A stretch of DNA of 64,000 nucleotides from the NCBI GenBank assembly GCA_934647305.1, contig CAKUFI010000004.1:1-64000 (forward strand). Reading direction: 5' to 3'. Made by a program: the position numbers and the translations under genes. The DNA is from an uncultured Clostridia bacterium. Its GTDB lineage: Bacteria > Bacillota > Clostridia > Christensenellales > Aristaeellaceae. The first letter of the stretch is position 1; every line of letters starts with the position of its first letter. Below the pieces are notes generated by a model. It was not told where the DNA came from, searched no databases, and worked only from the letters and a program-made list of their open reading frames with translations. This document shows positions 1 through 8,171 of this stretch, one piece after another.

Positions 1-92
1 CGACGGCTCAAATCGTAGATTTGAGCCGCGGCACCTGGCCGGGGAGCTTGCTTCCCCGTCCACCAGCTTGTCAAAACTCTTTTGACAAGCTG
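1..92. repeat. Hairpin-array repeat, copy 1 (cut by window edge)
   Basis: This stretch is nearly identical to 32618-32710, differing at one base and in one loop. It contains three successive palindromes: a GCTCAAATC/GATTTGAGC hairpin with a GTA loop, a CGGGGA/TCCCCG hairpin, and a perfect 13-bp stem (64-76 with 80-92) with a 3-nt loop. The left part lies outside the window, so its full length is unknown. No coding potential is visible. Confidence 0.85.
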
Positions 93-94
93 GA

Positions 95-125
95 AACCGG
101 CAGCTCTTCGGCGTTGCCGGTTTTT
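95..125 (+). terminator. Intrinsic terminator of an upstream gene outside the window
   Basis: The stem AACCGGCA (95-102) pairs with TGCCGGTT (115-122) and runs into a T-tract. It lies just ahead of the PHP phosphatase gene, so it probably ends a plus-strand transcript entering from the left. Confidence 0.65.
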
Positions 126-151
126 GCATGGCGCGCTGAAAGGAGATTGTC

Positions 152-928
152 ATGAATCAGGCTGCCTGGGACGAAATCAGGGCGAAATACACCACCGAGA
201 CCGGCGAACCGCTTCCCGGCGTGCCCTCGAATTTTCACACGCATACGACCTTCTGCGACGGGGAAAATACTCCGGAGGAGCTGGCCGCGGAAGCGCTGCA
301 CCTGGGCTGTCCGGCGCTCGGCTTTTCAGGCCACTCGTGCGCGCGCTTCGACTCGACCTACTGCATGTCGCCCGAGGGCACGCAGGAGTACTGCCGCCGG
401 GTTCGCGCGCTGAAGGCGCAGTACGCGGACCGGCTTCAGGTGTACCTGGGCGTGGAGCAGGACTTCTACTCCGACACCCCCACCCACGCGTACGACTACG
501 TGATCGGCTCGGTACACTACCTGAAAAAGGACGGCCAGTACCTGACGGTCGACCACAGCCGCGAATGGCTGCTGCGCGACGTGGAAAGGCACTACGGCGG
601 CGACGTGTACGCCTATATCGAGGATTACTACGACACGGTCGCCCAGCTGTACGAACGGACAGGCTGCCAGATCGTCGGCCATTTCGACCTGGTGACCAAG
701 TTCATCGAGCAGGGCGAGCTGTTCGACACGAGCCATCCCCGCTACCGCGCGGCGGTGCTCGGGGCGCTCGACTGCCTGTGCCGGCACGACGTGGTCTTCG
801 AAATCAACACGGGCGCAATCGCCCGCGGCCTGCGCACCAGCCCCTATCCCGAGCCCTGGATTCGCGAGGAAATCCGCGCCCGGGGTAAACGCTTCCTCCG
901 GTCGGCAGGGCCGACGGCCAACTGCTAG
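152..928 (+). CDS. hisJ: PHP-domain histidinol-phosphatase-like protein, C-terminus replaced by repeat
   Basis: The product resembles HisJ-type PHP phosphohydrolases, which dephosphorylate L-histidinol phosphate. PHP motifs are visible in order: HTHTTFCDG near residue 28, GFSGHS, GVEQDF, IGSVHYL, GHFDLVTKF and FEINTGA. These supply most of the metal ligands. The 258-residue protein stops shortly after GKRF. Family members usually continue there with an SSDAH-type motif that gives the last metal ligands, then about 25-30 more residues. Here the last nine residues (RSAGPTANC) are encoded by the palindromic repeat starting near base 900. The enzyme is therefore probably impaired. The start is set by GAAAGGAG upstream of the ATG. 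No his genes adjoin it, so the exact substrate is uncertain. Confidence 0.8.
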   Translation: MNQAAWDEIRAKYTTETGEPLPGVPSNFHTHTTFCDGENTPEELAAEALHLGCPALGFSGHSCARFDSTYCMSPEGTQEYCRRVRALKAQYADRLQVYLGVEQDFYSDTPTHAYDYVIGSVHYLKKDGQYLTVDHSREWLLRDVERHYGGDVYAYIEDYYDTVAQLYERTGCQIVGHFDLVTKFIEQGELFDTSHPRYRAAVLGALDCLCRHDVVFEINTGAIARGLRTSPYPEPWIREEIRARGKRFLRSAGPTANC

Positions 929-1200
929 CGCCGGCCAAACGAATCCTTCGGCCATAGATTAGAGCCTCAGGATTCTTCGTCTGCGGAAAACTCGGGATGA
1001 TTGCCCCCACAAGAGCAACGGCAGGCAGGGCCGACAGCCACTAGCTGAGGCTGAACCCCACCGCCCGCTTCGCGGCCACCTCCCCCTTTCGGGGGAGGCA
1101 TAGGCGCGTCGTATAGGCTTCCCTGAAAGGGGAGCTGTCGCCAAAGGCGACTCAGGGGTCGGCAGGCTGAGCCTGCGCCCGCCCCCGTGCAGGGCGGCAT
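900..1200. repeat. Palindromic repeat cluster after the PHP gene
   Basis: The cluster holds a GGCAGGGCC-type palindrome, then a variable-stem hairpin (941-952 with 964-975, 11-nt loop). A second GGCAGGGCCGACAGCC unit follows near 1024, then the C-type block of CCTCCCC/GGGGAGG and CCCCTTT/AAAGGGG palindromes (about 1043-1165), and GGCAGGCTGAGCCTGC near 1163. No gene is visible between the PHP and MFS genes. Confidence 0.8.
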
Positions 1201-1237
1201 GTGCATCCCCCAACACTCATAAAGCAGGTGCGTCTCG

Positions 1238-2395
1238 ATGAAAAAGAACTATCCCTGGCGCTACGCCGCCTTCATGATCACCTATTACACGGTCAACGCG
1301 GTCTATCAGGGCTATATTTCCAAGTACTTCCAGATGCGCGGCGCAACGACCGCCCATCTCAGCGTGCTGCTGGCCGCCGCGCCGATGATTTCGATCGTCT
1401 CCCAGCCCTTTTGGGGCATGCGGGGCGACCGCGCGAAGAGCCGCAACCGCGTGCTGCGCCTGATGATCCTGCTGGGCGTGGGGCTGATGCTGATGCTCCC
1501 CCTGTCGAACGCGTTCGGCTGGATGCTGCTGTTTAACGCGCTGTTCGCCGCCCAGTATACCTCGATTCAGCCGATGGGCGACTCGATCATTTTGGAGTCC
1601 CTGCTTGCCAGGGGTAATCAGCCGTTCGGGCCGCTGCGCCTGTGCGGCAGCCTGAGCTTCGCGGTGGTCAACCTGGGGTTCGGGCTGCTGGTCGGGGAGC
1701 GGTTCGAGTGGGTAATCTATCTGAGCGCCGCGCTGCTCGCGGGCGTGTTCCTGTCCACGTACCTGCTGCCGTCTACGCCCGGGCATCAGGCCGAAACCGG
1801 CCGCAGGATGTCGCTTGCCGACCTGTTTAGGGTGCCCGGTATGCCGCCGCTGCTCGCGCTGTTCATGATGCTTCAGCTGTGCATGGGCTATTTCTACAGC
1901 TTCTTCTCCATCCACTTCACCGCACTGCCGGGCGGAAGCATGACGCTGCTCGGCCTGGCCTACTTCATCTCGGCCACCAGCGAGCTGCCCTTCCTGCTCA
2001 ACGCCGACCGGCTGTTCGACCGGCTGGGCGCAGGCAGGCTGATGTGCCTGAGCGCGCTGACCATGCTGACCCGGTGGGTGCTGCTGGCAGCCTGCCCGAA
2101 CGTCGCGGTCGTGCTGTGCAGTCAGGTGCTCCACGGCGGCGGGTTCATCGTCATGTCCGTGAGCATGGCCAAGCATGTCAACGCCACCGTGCCCGCCGAG
2201 CTCAAGAGCAGCGGCCAGTTGCTGCTGGCCGTGGTGGGCTTTGGGCTGGCGCGCGTGTTCGGCATACTGGGCGGCGGGCTGCTCTCCAGCGCGCTGGGCG
2301 GCACGCGGCACGCCTTTCTCATCATGGCAGGCGTGTGCGCGCTGGCACTCATCCTCTTTGCGCCGCGCTATTTCCGCCGCGTAAAGGCAGACTGA
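1238..2395 (+). CDS. MFS transporter, LacY/nucleoside-permease-like
   Basis: This is a 385-residue integral membrane protein with about twelve hydrophobic segments and the two-half layout of the major facilitator superfamily. A GMRGDRAKSRNR segment near residue 66 matches the conserved MFS loop 2-3 motif (GxLaDrxGrr). It resembles the MFS_1-like/LacY branch rather than drug exporters. The substrate cannot be told from sequence, and it sits alone between repeat clusters. The ATG lies a few bases after a weak AGGTGCG ribosome-binding site. A strong terminator follows directly. Transport is presumably proton-coupled, as in most of the superfamily. Confidence 0.82.
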   Translation: MKKNYPWRYAAFMITYYTVNAVYQGYISKYFQMRGATTAHLSVLLAAAPMISIVSQPFWGMRGDRAKSRNRVLRLMILLGVGLMLMLPLSNAFGWMLLFNALFAAQYTSIQPMGDSIILESLLARGNQPFGPLRLCGSLSFAVVNLGFGLLVGERFEWVIYLSAALLAGVFLSTYLLPSTPGHQAETGRRMSLADLFRVPGMPPLLALFMMLQLCMGYFYSFFSIHFTALPGGSMTLLGLAYFISATSELPFLLNADRLFDRLGAGRLMCLSALTMLTRWVLLAACPNVAVVLCSQVLHGGGFIVMSVSMAKHVNATVPAELKSSGQLLLAVVGFGLARVFGILGGGLLSSALGGTRHAFLIMAGVCALALILFAPRYFRRVKAD

Positions 2396-2401
2396 ACGCA
2401 G

Positions 2402-2441
2402 CAGCGCCCCGGGGACGTTTTCCAGTCCTCGGGGCGCTTTG
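2402..2441 (+). terminator. Terminator of the MFS gene
   Basis: AGCGCCCCGGGGAC (2402-2415) pairs with 2424-2437 over 14 positions including one G-U, followed by TTTG. It starts six bases after the stop codon. Confidence 0.8.
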
Positions 2442-2554
2442 TCGTTTGTCCAGGCGGGAGGGTTCACCTCATCCGGCCTCGCACTGCCGACAGCCAGTGG
2501 AACCGGGCGCTGCGCGGTCTGTAGGCAACCGCATTGCCCACGTTGCGGGCAGCG

Positions 2555-2823
2555 CGCAAACTTCGGTGGGGGTCTGGGGGAGCGCGAAGCGATAGCGGAG
2601 CCTCCCCCAGCTCGCGTCGGCAGCGCCGACAAGCGTTTTCCGGGGAAACCCGGAAAACCGGAGAAATTGGGAACTCCAATTTATGGTTCCCAATTTCGTG
2701 TTCCGTCCGGCGGAAGCAAGTGGAACCGGACACTGTCCGGCGCAGAATTCGGGAACTTGAATTTATGGTTCCCGAATTCGTCGCTAGAACCGGCAGCAGC
2801 AACCGGGTGCAGGCTCAGCCTGC
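2555..2823. repeat. Palindromic repeat cluster with two variable-stem hairpins
   Basis: The order is: a GGGGGTCTGGGGGAG/CTCCCCCAG palindrome; a GNRA-loop hairpin GTTTTCCGGG/CCCGGAAAAC (2635-2658); a 12-nt stem hairpin (2663-2674 with 2686-2697); a second one with a different stem (2745-2756 with 2768-2779); then GCAGGCTCAGCCTGC, which abuts the stop codon of the gene at 2824. It is almost identical to 13537-13690 over about 150 bases. Confidence 0.85.
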
Positions 2824-3168
2824 CTATTCCCAGTCCATCATGCCATTGTCGGAGAGGAAGGCCTCCTGAAGATCCATGTACTGGTCGATAAAGGAGGCCA
2901 GCGGGCTCTGAGCGCTGTCCTTGAGATGGTTGTCCTTGGCGAGCCGGTCGAGGATGAACTCGAAGGCCTCGTCGTCGTCGTAATAGGCGTCGCCCATCAG
3001 GCCCTCGGCGTCCAGCACGCCGGACTTCTGCATGAAGGCCATGTCGGCGGCAATGGCCTGGCGAAGCAGGCTGTCCAGCTGGGGCGCGAGGGGCTTGAAC
3101 TCCTTCACGTCGAACCTGGGGGTCATGAAGGCGACCGCCTTCTCAAGGTCATAGCCCTGCATCATCAT
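2824..3168 (-). CDS. Small acidic protein of unknown function, last gene of the polyamine transport operon
   Basis: I do not recognise this 114-residue protein. It is soluble and acidic, with no signal peptide or membrane segment. It looks mostly helical and has a DAYYDDDEAFEFILDRL stretch near residue 60. It follows potD on the same strand with an 18-base gap and has its own AAAGGAG site, so it is likely co-transcribed with the importer. Its stop codon TAG is directly followed by a GGCAGGCTGAGCCTGC palindrome. A role linked to polyamine uptake is only a guess from position. Confidence 0.7.
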   Translation of the reverse strand: MMMQGYDLEKAVAFMTPRFDVKEFKPLAPQLDSLLRQAIAADMAFMQKSGVLDAEGLMGDAYYDDDEAFEFILDRLAKDNHLKDSAQSPLASFIDQYMDLQEAFLSDNGMMDWE

Positions 3169-3186
3169 CTTGATACACTCCTTTTC

Positions 3187-4272
3187 TCAGCCGCGCAGCG
3201 CGGTCCACAAATCGTCGTACAGCCGCTGGGCCTCGTTGTCCAGGGGCTTGAGCATCTCGGCGTCCGCGAGCGCCTCGGAGGGCACGTTGACCGCCTCGTT
3301 GGCCTTGAAGTCCTCGGGTAGGTATTCCTGCGCGGCGGTGTTGCAGCTGCCGTAGTTGATCAGCGAGGAGGCGTAGGCGCTCACCTCGCCGTCGAGCAGG
3401 TAGTCGAGCAGTATGTAGGTCGCGTCGGCGTGCGGGCCGTCCTTGGGCAGCACGATGCAGTCCACGCCCATCAGCATCCCCTCGGAGGGATAGACCACCT
3501 TGAGCTGCGGCATTTCCTCCTGCGCCGCCACGATCTGGGAGCCGAACATCACGCCGGCAATCGCGTCGCCGCCCAAGAGCGAATTGTGCGGGGTGTCGGC
3601 GTTGTAGACGGTGACGTTGTCCTTGAGCGCGAGCAGCTCGTCCTTGACTGCCTGCAGCTTCTCCGGGTCGGTCTCGTTGCAGCTCAGGCCCAGCTTCTTC
3701 TCGGCCATCGCGATCACGGTGCGCATGTCGTCCAGCAGCACCAGGTTCTTCGAGAATTCCTCGCGCCACAGGTCGGCGTAGCCGGTCACCTCAAAGTCCA
3801 CCTGCTCCGGGTCGTACACGATCAGCGGCACGGTGTTGTCGTAGGGAATGGTGTAGCGGTTGTCCGGGTCGTAGTACTGGCCCTGATAGGCTGGGTCGAT
3901 GTTCGCGTAGTTCGTCAGGCGGGAGGCGTCCACCTCGGCGAGCAGGTCGCCCTCGGCCATCGTGGCGATGATGTAGTCGCTGCAGATCACCAGGTCGTAC
4001 TGGCCGGGCGTGGAGAGCAGCTTGGCGTGCATTTCCTCGCAGGTGGAGAAGGGCGAGTAGTTGACGCGAATGCCGCTGGCCTCCTCAAAGGCCGCCACCA
4101 CCTCGTCCGGGATGTAATACGTCCAGGTGAACACGTTGACCACGCGCTCGCTTTCAGGCAGCGCGTCCGCCCGCTCCCGGGCCAGCGCTCCGGCGCTTTC
4201 CATGTCGGCCAGCGACACGCAGGGCACCAGCAGCAGCGCAAGCGTCAGAACAAACGACAGTACCTTTTTCAT
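3187..4272 (-). CDS. potD: Spermidine/putrescine ABC transporter, substrate-binding protein
   Basis: The protein captures polyamines outside the membrane for the PotABC importer. It has 361 residues, close to the usual PotD length. An N-terminal signal peptide (MKKVLSFVLTLALLLVPCVSLA) is followed by the PotD/PotF fold beginning at VNVFTWTYYIPDEV. The segments YDLVICSDYIIATM, IPYDNTVPLIVYD and NYGSCNTAAQEYLP match conserved parts of the family. No clear lipobox is visible, so its membrane attachment is uncertain. It is the fourth gene of a minus-strand potA-B-C-D operon, 60 bases after potC, with an AAGGAGGATTT site before the ATG. Specificity between putrescine and spermidine cannot be fixed. 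Confidence 0.9.
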   Translation of the reverse strand: MKKVLSFVLTLALLLVPCVSLADMESAGALARERADALPESERVVNVFTWTYYIPDEVVAAFEEASGIRVNYSPFSTCEEMHAKLLSTPGQYDLVICSDYIIATMAEGDLLAEVDASRLTNYANIDPAYQGQYYDPDNRYTIPYDNTVPLIVYDPEQVDFEVTGYADLWREEFSKNLVLLDDMRTVIAMAEKKLGLSCNETDPEKLQAVKDELLALKDNVTVYNADTPHNSLLGGDAIAGVMFGSQIVAAQEEMPQLKVVYPSEGMLMGVDCIVLPKDGPHADATYILLDYLLDGEVSAYASSLINYGSCNTAAQEYLPEDFKANEAVNVPSEALADAEMLKPLDNEAQRLYDDLWTALRG

Positions 4273-4332
4273 TTGACAAAATCCTCCTTTTTTAAGAAAC
4301 GAATGGGCGACGACCTTCTGTCCTCTCGAACG

Positions 4333-5103
4333 CTATCCCCGTTTCTGTCTGGACAGGCGTTGGGACAGGAAGACCGCGGCGAAGGACACCAGCAGGGTCA
4401 GGGTACACATGGCGTTGATCGACGGGGGCACGTTGGTCTTGAGCTTGCCGAAGACGTACACCGGGAAGGTGGTGGTTTCCGGGCCGCAGACGAAGAAGCT
4501 GATGACCATGTCGTCGAGCGACATTGCGAAGGCCAGCAGCACGCCCGAGAGAATCGCCGGGGCGATCAGGGGTAGCGTGACCGTCACAAACGCCCTGCGC
4601 GGCGAGGCGCCCAGGTCGCGCGCCGCCTCGATCAGACTGGGGTCGAGGCCGACCAGACGCGTGCGCACCTGTATCAGGATATAGGGCACGCAGAAGGCCG
4701 TGTGCGCAAGGATCAGCGTCAGATAGCCGAAGGGCAGCCTGAGCGCCGAAAACAGCGCCATATCCGCCATGCCCAGCACGATTTCGGGCAGCATCACCGG
4801 CAGCATGTTCACGTTCTCGATCAGTCCCGCGGCCTTCAGGCGCGAGCGCGACAGGCCGACCGCCCCCAGCGTGCCGATCGCCGCCGAAAGTACGCAGCTC
4901 ACCAGCGCCACGGTCAGGCTGACCTGAAACGACTCGGTGATGGCGCGCGTTTTGAACAGCTCGGCGTACCAGCGGGTGGTGAAGCCGGTGAACAGCACGC
5001 CGTTTTTGCTCTCGTTGAACGAGTAGGCCGCGACCACCGCCGTGGGCAGGTACAGCACGATCAGTATCACCGCGAGATAGATTCGTTCGAGCCTTTTACG
5101 CAT
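4333..5103 (-). CDS. potC: Spermidine/putrescine ABC transporter permease PotC
   Basis: This is the second membrane subunit of the polyamine importer, with six hydrophobic segments over 256 residues. The BPD_transp_1 coupling (EAA) loop reads EAARDLGASPRRAFVTVTLP, which contacts the PotA ATPase. I prefer the ATG at 5103 (MRKRLERIY). GGAGGG sits seven bases ahead of it, but only one base ahead of an alternative ATG at 5109. The start overlaps the end of potB, which suggests translational coupling. Confidence 0.9.
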   Translation of the reverse strand: MRKRLERIYLAVILIVLYLPTAVVAAYSFNESKNGVLFTGFTTRWYAELFKTRAITESFQVSLTVALVSCVLSAAIGTLGAVGLSRSRLKAAGLIENVNMLPVMLPEIVLGMADMALFSALRLPFGYLTLILAHTAFCVPYILIQVRTRLVGLDPSLIEAARDLGASPRRAFVTVTLPLIAPAILSGVLLAFAMSLDDMVISFFVCGPETTTFPVYVFGKLKTNVPPSINAMCTLTLLVSFAAVFLSQRLSRQKRG

Positions 5104-5947
5104 CGTCATCCCTCCGTTCCGAAAGCGTATACCGGCGGTACACGTTCATCGTCAGGAAGGTGATCACGATCAGTATCATCGACAGCGCCGCGCCGAACGG
5201 CCAGTCCCGCGAGACGGTCAGCTGGTTGTTGATCAGGTTGCCCAGCAGCATGCCGCTGCCCCCGCCCAAAAGGTCGGAGATGAAGTACATTCCCGCCGCC
5301 GGCACGAACACCAGCACGCATCCGGACAGGATACCCGGCAGCGTCTGGGGCAGTATGACCGTCCAAAACACCTGAAGGGGCGAGGCGTACAGGTCGCGCG
5401 CCGCCTCGACGAGCGAGTAATCGAGCTTCTCGACCGAGGTGTAGATCGACAGGATCATGAACGGCAGCAGCGAATACGTCATGCCCAGCAGCACCGCGCC
5501 CGGCGTGTTGAGCATGCGAATCGGCCTGTCGATCAGGTGAAGCGCCTGCAAAAGCCCATTGAGCAGGCCCTTGTTGCGCAGGAGAATCATCCATCCATAC
5601 GTGCGCATCAGCGCGCTCGTCCAGAAGGGAATCACCACCAGCATCAGCAGCACGTTTCGCGTTCTTTCCCGCTGTCTGGACAGAAACCAGGCAAACGGAT
5701 AGCCCAGCAGCAGCGTAAAGGCCGTCGTCAGGCAGGCGATCCGCAGCGACGAGCGGTACACGCCGTAGTACTGCGGCTCCAGCAGGCGGCGATAGTTGGC
5801 CAATGTCAGCTTGTACTCCACCCCGAACGACTCGCCCGTCGTCAGAAAGCTCATCAGCAGCACGTACAGCAGCGGAAACAGCACCAGCAGCAGCGTCCAC
5901 ACGCCCAGAAGGACGAGCGGCGCGTTCCAGCCACTTTTCTTCTTCAT
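5096..5947 (-). CDS. potB: Spermidine/putrescine ABC transporter permease PotB
   Basis: This is the first membrane subunit of the polyamine importer, 283 residues with about six transmembrane helices. The EAA coupling loop is visible as EAARDLYASPLQVFWTVILP. The FWTSALMRTYGWMILL region is typical of PotB. The ATG overlaps the potA stop in an ATGA arrangement, and the gene's 3' end overlaps potC. The four genes are therefore one tightly coupled operon. Confidence 0.9.
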   Translation of the reverse strand: MKKKSGWNAPLVLLGVWTLLLVLFPLLYVLLMSFLTTGESFGVEYKLTLANYRRLLEPQYYGVYRSSLRIACLTTAFTLLLGYPFAWFLSRQRERTRNVLLMLVVIPFWTSALMRTYGWMILLRNKGLLNGLLQALHLIDRPIRMLNTPGAVLLGMTYSLLPFMILSIYTSVEKLDYSLVEAARDLYASPLQVFWTVILPQTLPGILSGCVLVFVPAAGMYFISDLLGGGSGMLLGNLINNQLTVSRDWPFGAALSMILIVITFLTMNVYRRYTLSERRDDDA

Positions 5948-7029
5948 GTCGCGCTCCCCCCGGGCACCAGCGCGGCGTGCCGGGGCAGCCAGGAGAGGAA
6001 GGCCTCGCTTCCCTCGCCGGGCAGCTCGCTCACGGCCTGCGCGCTCATCGCCATGACCTCGCCCGCCTGGGGCAGGGCCAGCGTCGAGCGCACCATCGCG
6101 CCGGTGTAGTGGTGCGAGCAGACGAGTCCCTTCAGCGTGAAGCCCGGAACCGGCTCCCGGGTCAGTCTCAGGCGCTCGCTGCGCACGCAGACCCAGACGC
6201 TTTCTCCCGCCGTGTAGACGCGCGGGTCGGCCGAAAGCGCCTCGCCGCCTGCCAGGGAAACGCGGTACGCGCCCGACCGGCCTGAGATCACCTTGCCCGG
6301 CAGCAGCAGACTTTCGCCGATGAAGCGGGCGGAAAACAGCGTCTCGGGCCGCTCGTAGACGTCCTCGGGCGTGCCCAGCTGCTCCAGCCGGCCGCCGTTT
6401 AATATGCCGATCCGGTCGGACATCGTGAGCGCTTCCTCCTGGTCGTGGGTGATATAGACGAAGGCAATGCCCAGGCGGGTCTGAAGGCGCTTGAGCTCCA
6501 GCTGCATCTGCCGCCTGAGCTGCAGGTCCAGCGCGCCCAGCGGCTCGTCCAGGAGAAGCAGGGTCGGCTCGGTCGCCAGCGCACGCGCAATCGCCACCCG
6601 CTGCCTCTGCCCGCCGGAAAGCTGCGAGGGCATGCGCTTTTCATATCCCGCCAGCTCGATCAGCTCCAGCAGCTCCCTCACCCGCGCGCGCTGCGTTTCG
6701 CGATCGACTCCGCGCATCCGCAGTCCGTAGGCGATGTTTTTCTCCACGCTCATGTGCGGGAACAGCGCGTAATTCTGGAACACCGTGTTGACCGGCCGCT
6801 TTTCGGGAGGCACGTCCGTCACGACCCTTTCCCCGATCAGCACCCGACCCCGGTCGGCCCGGGTCAGGCCCGCGATAATGCGCAGCGTCGTGGTTTTTCC
6901 GCATCCGGACGGGCCCAGCAGCGTCAGAAATTCGTGCGGCTTGACGCAAAGAGACAGGCCGCGAAGCACCTGCGCGTCGCCGAACGCCTTGTCGATTCCC
7001 TCCAGGCGGAGGATTTCCCCGCTCGCCAT
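5944..7029 (-). CDS. potA: Spermidine/putrescine ABC transporter ATPase
   Basis: This ATP-hydrolysing subunit powers polyamine import. Visible motifs are Walker A GPSGCGKTT near residue 38, the Q-loop in FQNYALFPHMSV, signature LSGGQRQRVAIARAL, Walker B LLLLDEPLGALD and the switch histidine in VYITHDQEEAL. The C-terminal 110 residues form the TOBE-type regulatory domain. A longer GTG-started reading (7041) leaves no room after the GAGGAGGGG site, so the ATG at 7029 (MASGEILRLEG) is chosen. It is the first gene of the operon. The single extended -10 promoter just upstream probably drives all five genes. Confidence 0.92.
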   Translation of the reverse strand: MASGEILRLEGIDKAFGDAQVLRGLSLCVKPHEFLTLLGPSGCGKTTTLRIIAGLTRADRGRVLIGERVVTDVPPEKRPVNTVFQNYALFPHMSVEKNIAYGLRMRGVDRETQRARVRELLELIELAGYEKRMPSQLSGGQRQRVAIARALATEPTLLLLDEPLGALDLQLRRQMQLELKRLQTRLGIAFVYITHDQEEALTMSDRIGILNGGRLEQLGTPEDVYERPETLFSARFIGESLLLPGKVISGRSGAYRVSLAGGEALSADPRVYTAGESVWVCVRSERLRLTREPVPGFTLKGLVCSHHYTGAMVRSTLALPQAGEVMAMSAQAVSELPGEGSEAFLSWLPRHAALVPGGSAT

Positions 7030-7069
7030 GACTGCCTTCACCCCTCCTCAAAGTATACGCTTTGACTGT

Positions 7070-7078
7070 ATTATAGCA
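7070..7078 (-). promoter_or_regulatory. Extended -10 promoter of the pot operon
   Basis: On the minus strand the sequence reads TGCTATAAT, a TGn-extended perfect -10 box. No good -35 box is seen 17 bases upstream. It lies about 40 bases before the potA start. Confidence 0.65.
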
Positions 7079-7170
7079 TACGCGCCGCCCGCTTCGGCGC
7101 TGCGCGCGAAAAATTCACACAGAATGAACAGGAAGCGGCCCGATTCCGCGCCCGAAAACTGAAATTCTAT

Positions 7171-7199
7171 TTGACAAACTCGCTTTTTCTGGGTATAAT
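7171..7199 (+). promoter_or_regulatory. Consensus sigma-A promoter of yceD-rpmF
   Basis: TTGACA (7171-7176) and TATAAT (7194-7199) are separated by exactly 17 bases, a perfect housekeeping promoter. Strong expression fits a ribosomal protein operon. Confidence 0.92.
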
Positions 7200-7226
7200 A
7201 TCGTAGTTGACGTATGAGGTGAATGC

Positions 7227-7739
7227 ATGATGATGGATATCTCGCAGGCACTAAAGAATCCGGGTCAGTACTACCCCTTCAAGGCGGAGCTGGAGCTCCC
7301 CGAGGTCGAGGTGCTGGATGATCCGGTGCGGTTTGAGGGAGTCAGTCTGGAGGGAACCTACGTGGGGGGCGAGGACACTGTCCGCCTCGAGGGAACCGTC
7401 CGCGCGGTGGCGCATACGCGCTGCAGCGACTGCCTGGAGCCGGCGCAGGTGGCGCTCGAGGGCGACTTCGACGTGACCTTCGCGCGGAATCCCGATCCCG
7501 AAGATCCCGATCTGTACCCCATCGAGGGCTACCGGATCGACATCGCCCCCATGGCACAGGAAGCGCTGCTTCTCGAGATGCCGATGCGGGTGCTGTGCCG
7601 CGAGGACTGCAAAGGCATTTGCCCCATATGCGGACAAAATCGCAATATTGCACCCTGTACATGCCAGGAGGGCGGCGTACGCCAAAACAATCCCTTTTCG
7701 GCATTGAGTGAATTGCTGACAGAGGACGAGGAGGTGTAA
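7227..7739 (+). CDS. yceD: YceD family protein (DUF177), ribosome-linked
   Basis: This is a 170-residue member of the YceD/DUF177 family, which almost always precedes rpmF and is linked to rRNA or ribosome metabolism. The C-terminal half carries four cysteines in CREDCKGICPICGQN, a likely zinc site typical of Gram-positive members, followed by a late CTC pair. RCSDCLEPA earlier supplies another CxxC. The start is supported by GAGGTG ahead of the ATG. The stop is two bases before rpmF, so the genes are co-transcribed and probably translationally coupled. Confidence 0.9.
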   Translation: MMMDISQALKNPGQYYPFKAELELPEVEVLDDPVRFEGVSLEGTYVGGEDTVRLEGTVRAVAHTRCSDCLEPAQVALEGDFDVTFARNPDPEDPDLYPIEGYRIDIAPMAQEALLLEMPMRVLCREDCKGICPICGQNRNIAPCTCQEGGVRQNNPFSALSELLTEDEEV

Positions 7740-7741
7740 CC

Positions 7742-7939
7742 ATGGCCGTACCGAAGGGTAAAGTCTCTAAGGCGCGCAGAGATTCTCGCCGCGCCGCGCA
7801 CTGGAAGCTGTCTGTGCCGGGTATCGTGAAGTGCCCGCGCTGCAAGCAGATGAAGCTGGCCCACCGTGTGTGCAAGCACTGCGGTTACTATGACGGACAG
7901 CAGGTGGTCGAGGTAAAGACCGAGAAGACCGCTGACTGA
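7742..7939 (+). CDS. rpmF: 50S ribosomal protein L32
   Basis: This small basic 65-residue protein of the large ribosomal subunit begins MAVPKGKVSKARRDSRRAAHW, the classical L32 start. Four cysteines in CPRC and CKHC form the zinc ribbon of the zinc-binding (C+) form. The start follows the GAGGAGGTG at the yceD stop. A strong terminator lies about 40 bases downstream. Confidence 0.97.
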   Translation: MAVPKGKVSKARRDSRRAAHWKLSVPGIVKCPRCKQMKLAHRVCKHCGYYDGQQVVEVKTEKTAD

Positions 7940-7980
7940 GCGTCTCCGGGCAGTAAGCCTACGCGCAGCACCCCATAAAG

Positions 7981-8008
7981 CCGGCCGCGTTCATTGCGGC
8001 CGGTTTTT
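7981..8008 (+). terminator. Terminator of yceD-rpmF
   Basis: CCGGCCGC (7981-7988) and GCGGCCGG (7996-8003) form a perfect 8-bp stem with a 7-nt loop, followed by five T. Confidence 0.9.
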
Positions 8009-8096
8009 CCATACACTTTTTCCGCGCTTCGAGCGCGCGCCGGCCCTGCCAAATCGGAACCGCGCAAAAAACTGATGGAAAAATGAAAAAATGCAC

Positions 8097-8145
8097 TTTC
8101 CAAACGCGCATGGGTTATGCTATAATATGCGTGAGCAAGCGCTCG
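8097..8145 (+). promoter_or_regulatory. Promoter and possible operator of the Gfo/Idh gene
   Basis: A TGC-extended TATAAT lies at 8118-8126, with a weak TTTCCA -35 near 8097. Just after it, GAGC-AAGC-GCTC (8133-8144) is an inverted repeat at about +7, where a repressor could block initiation. The operator reading is inference. Confidence 0.6.
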
Positions 8146-8171
8146 CAAACAGATGAGGAGGTATCATCACC

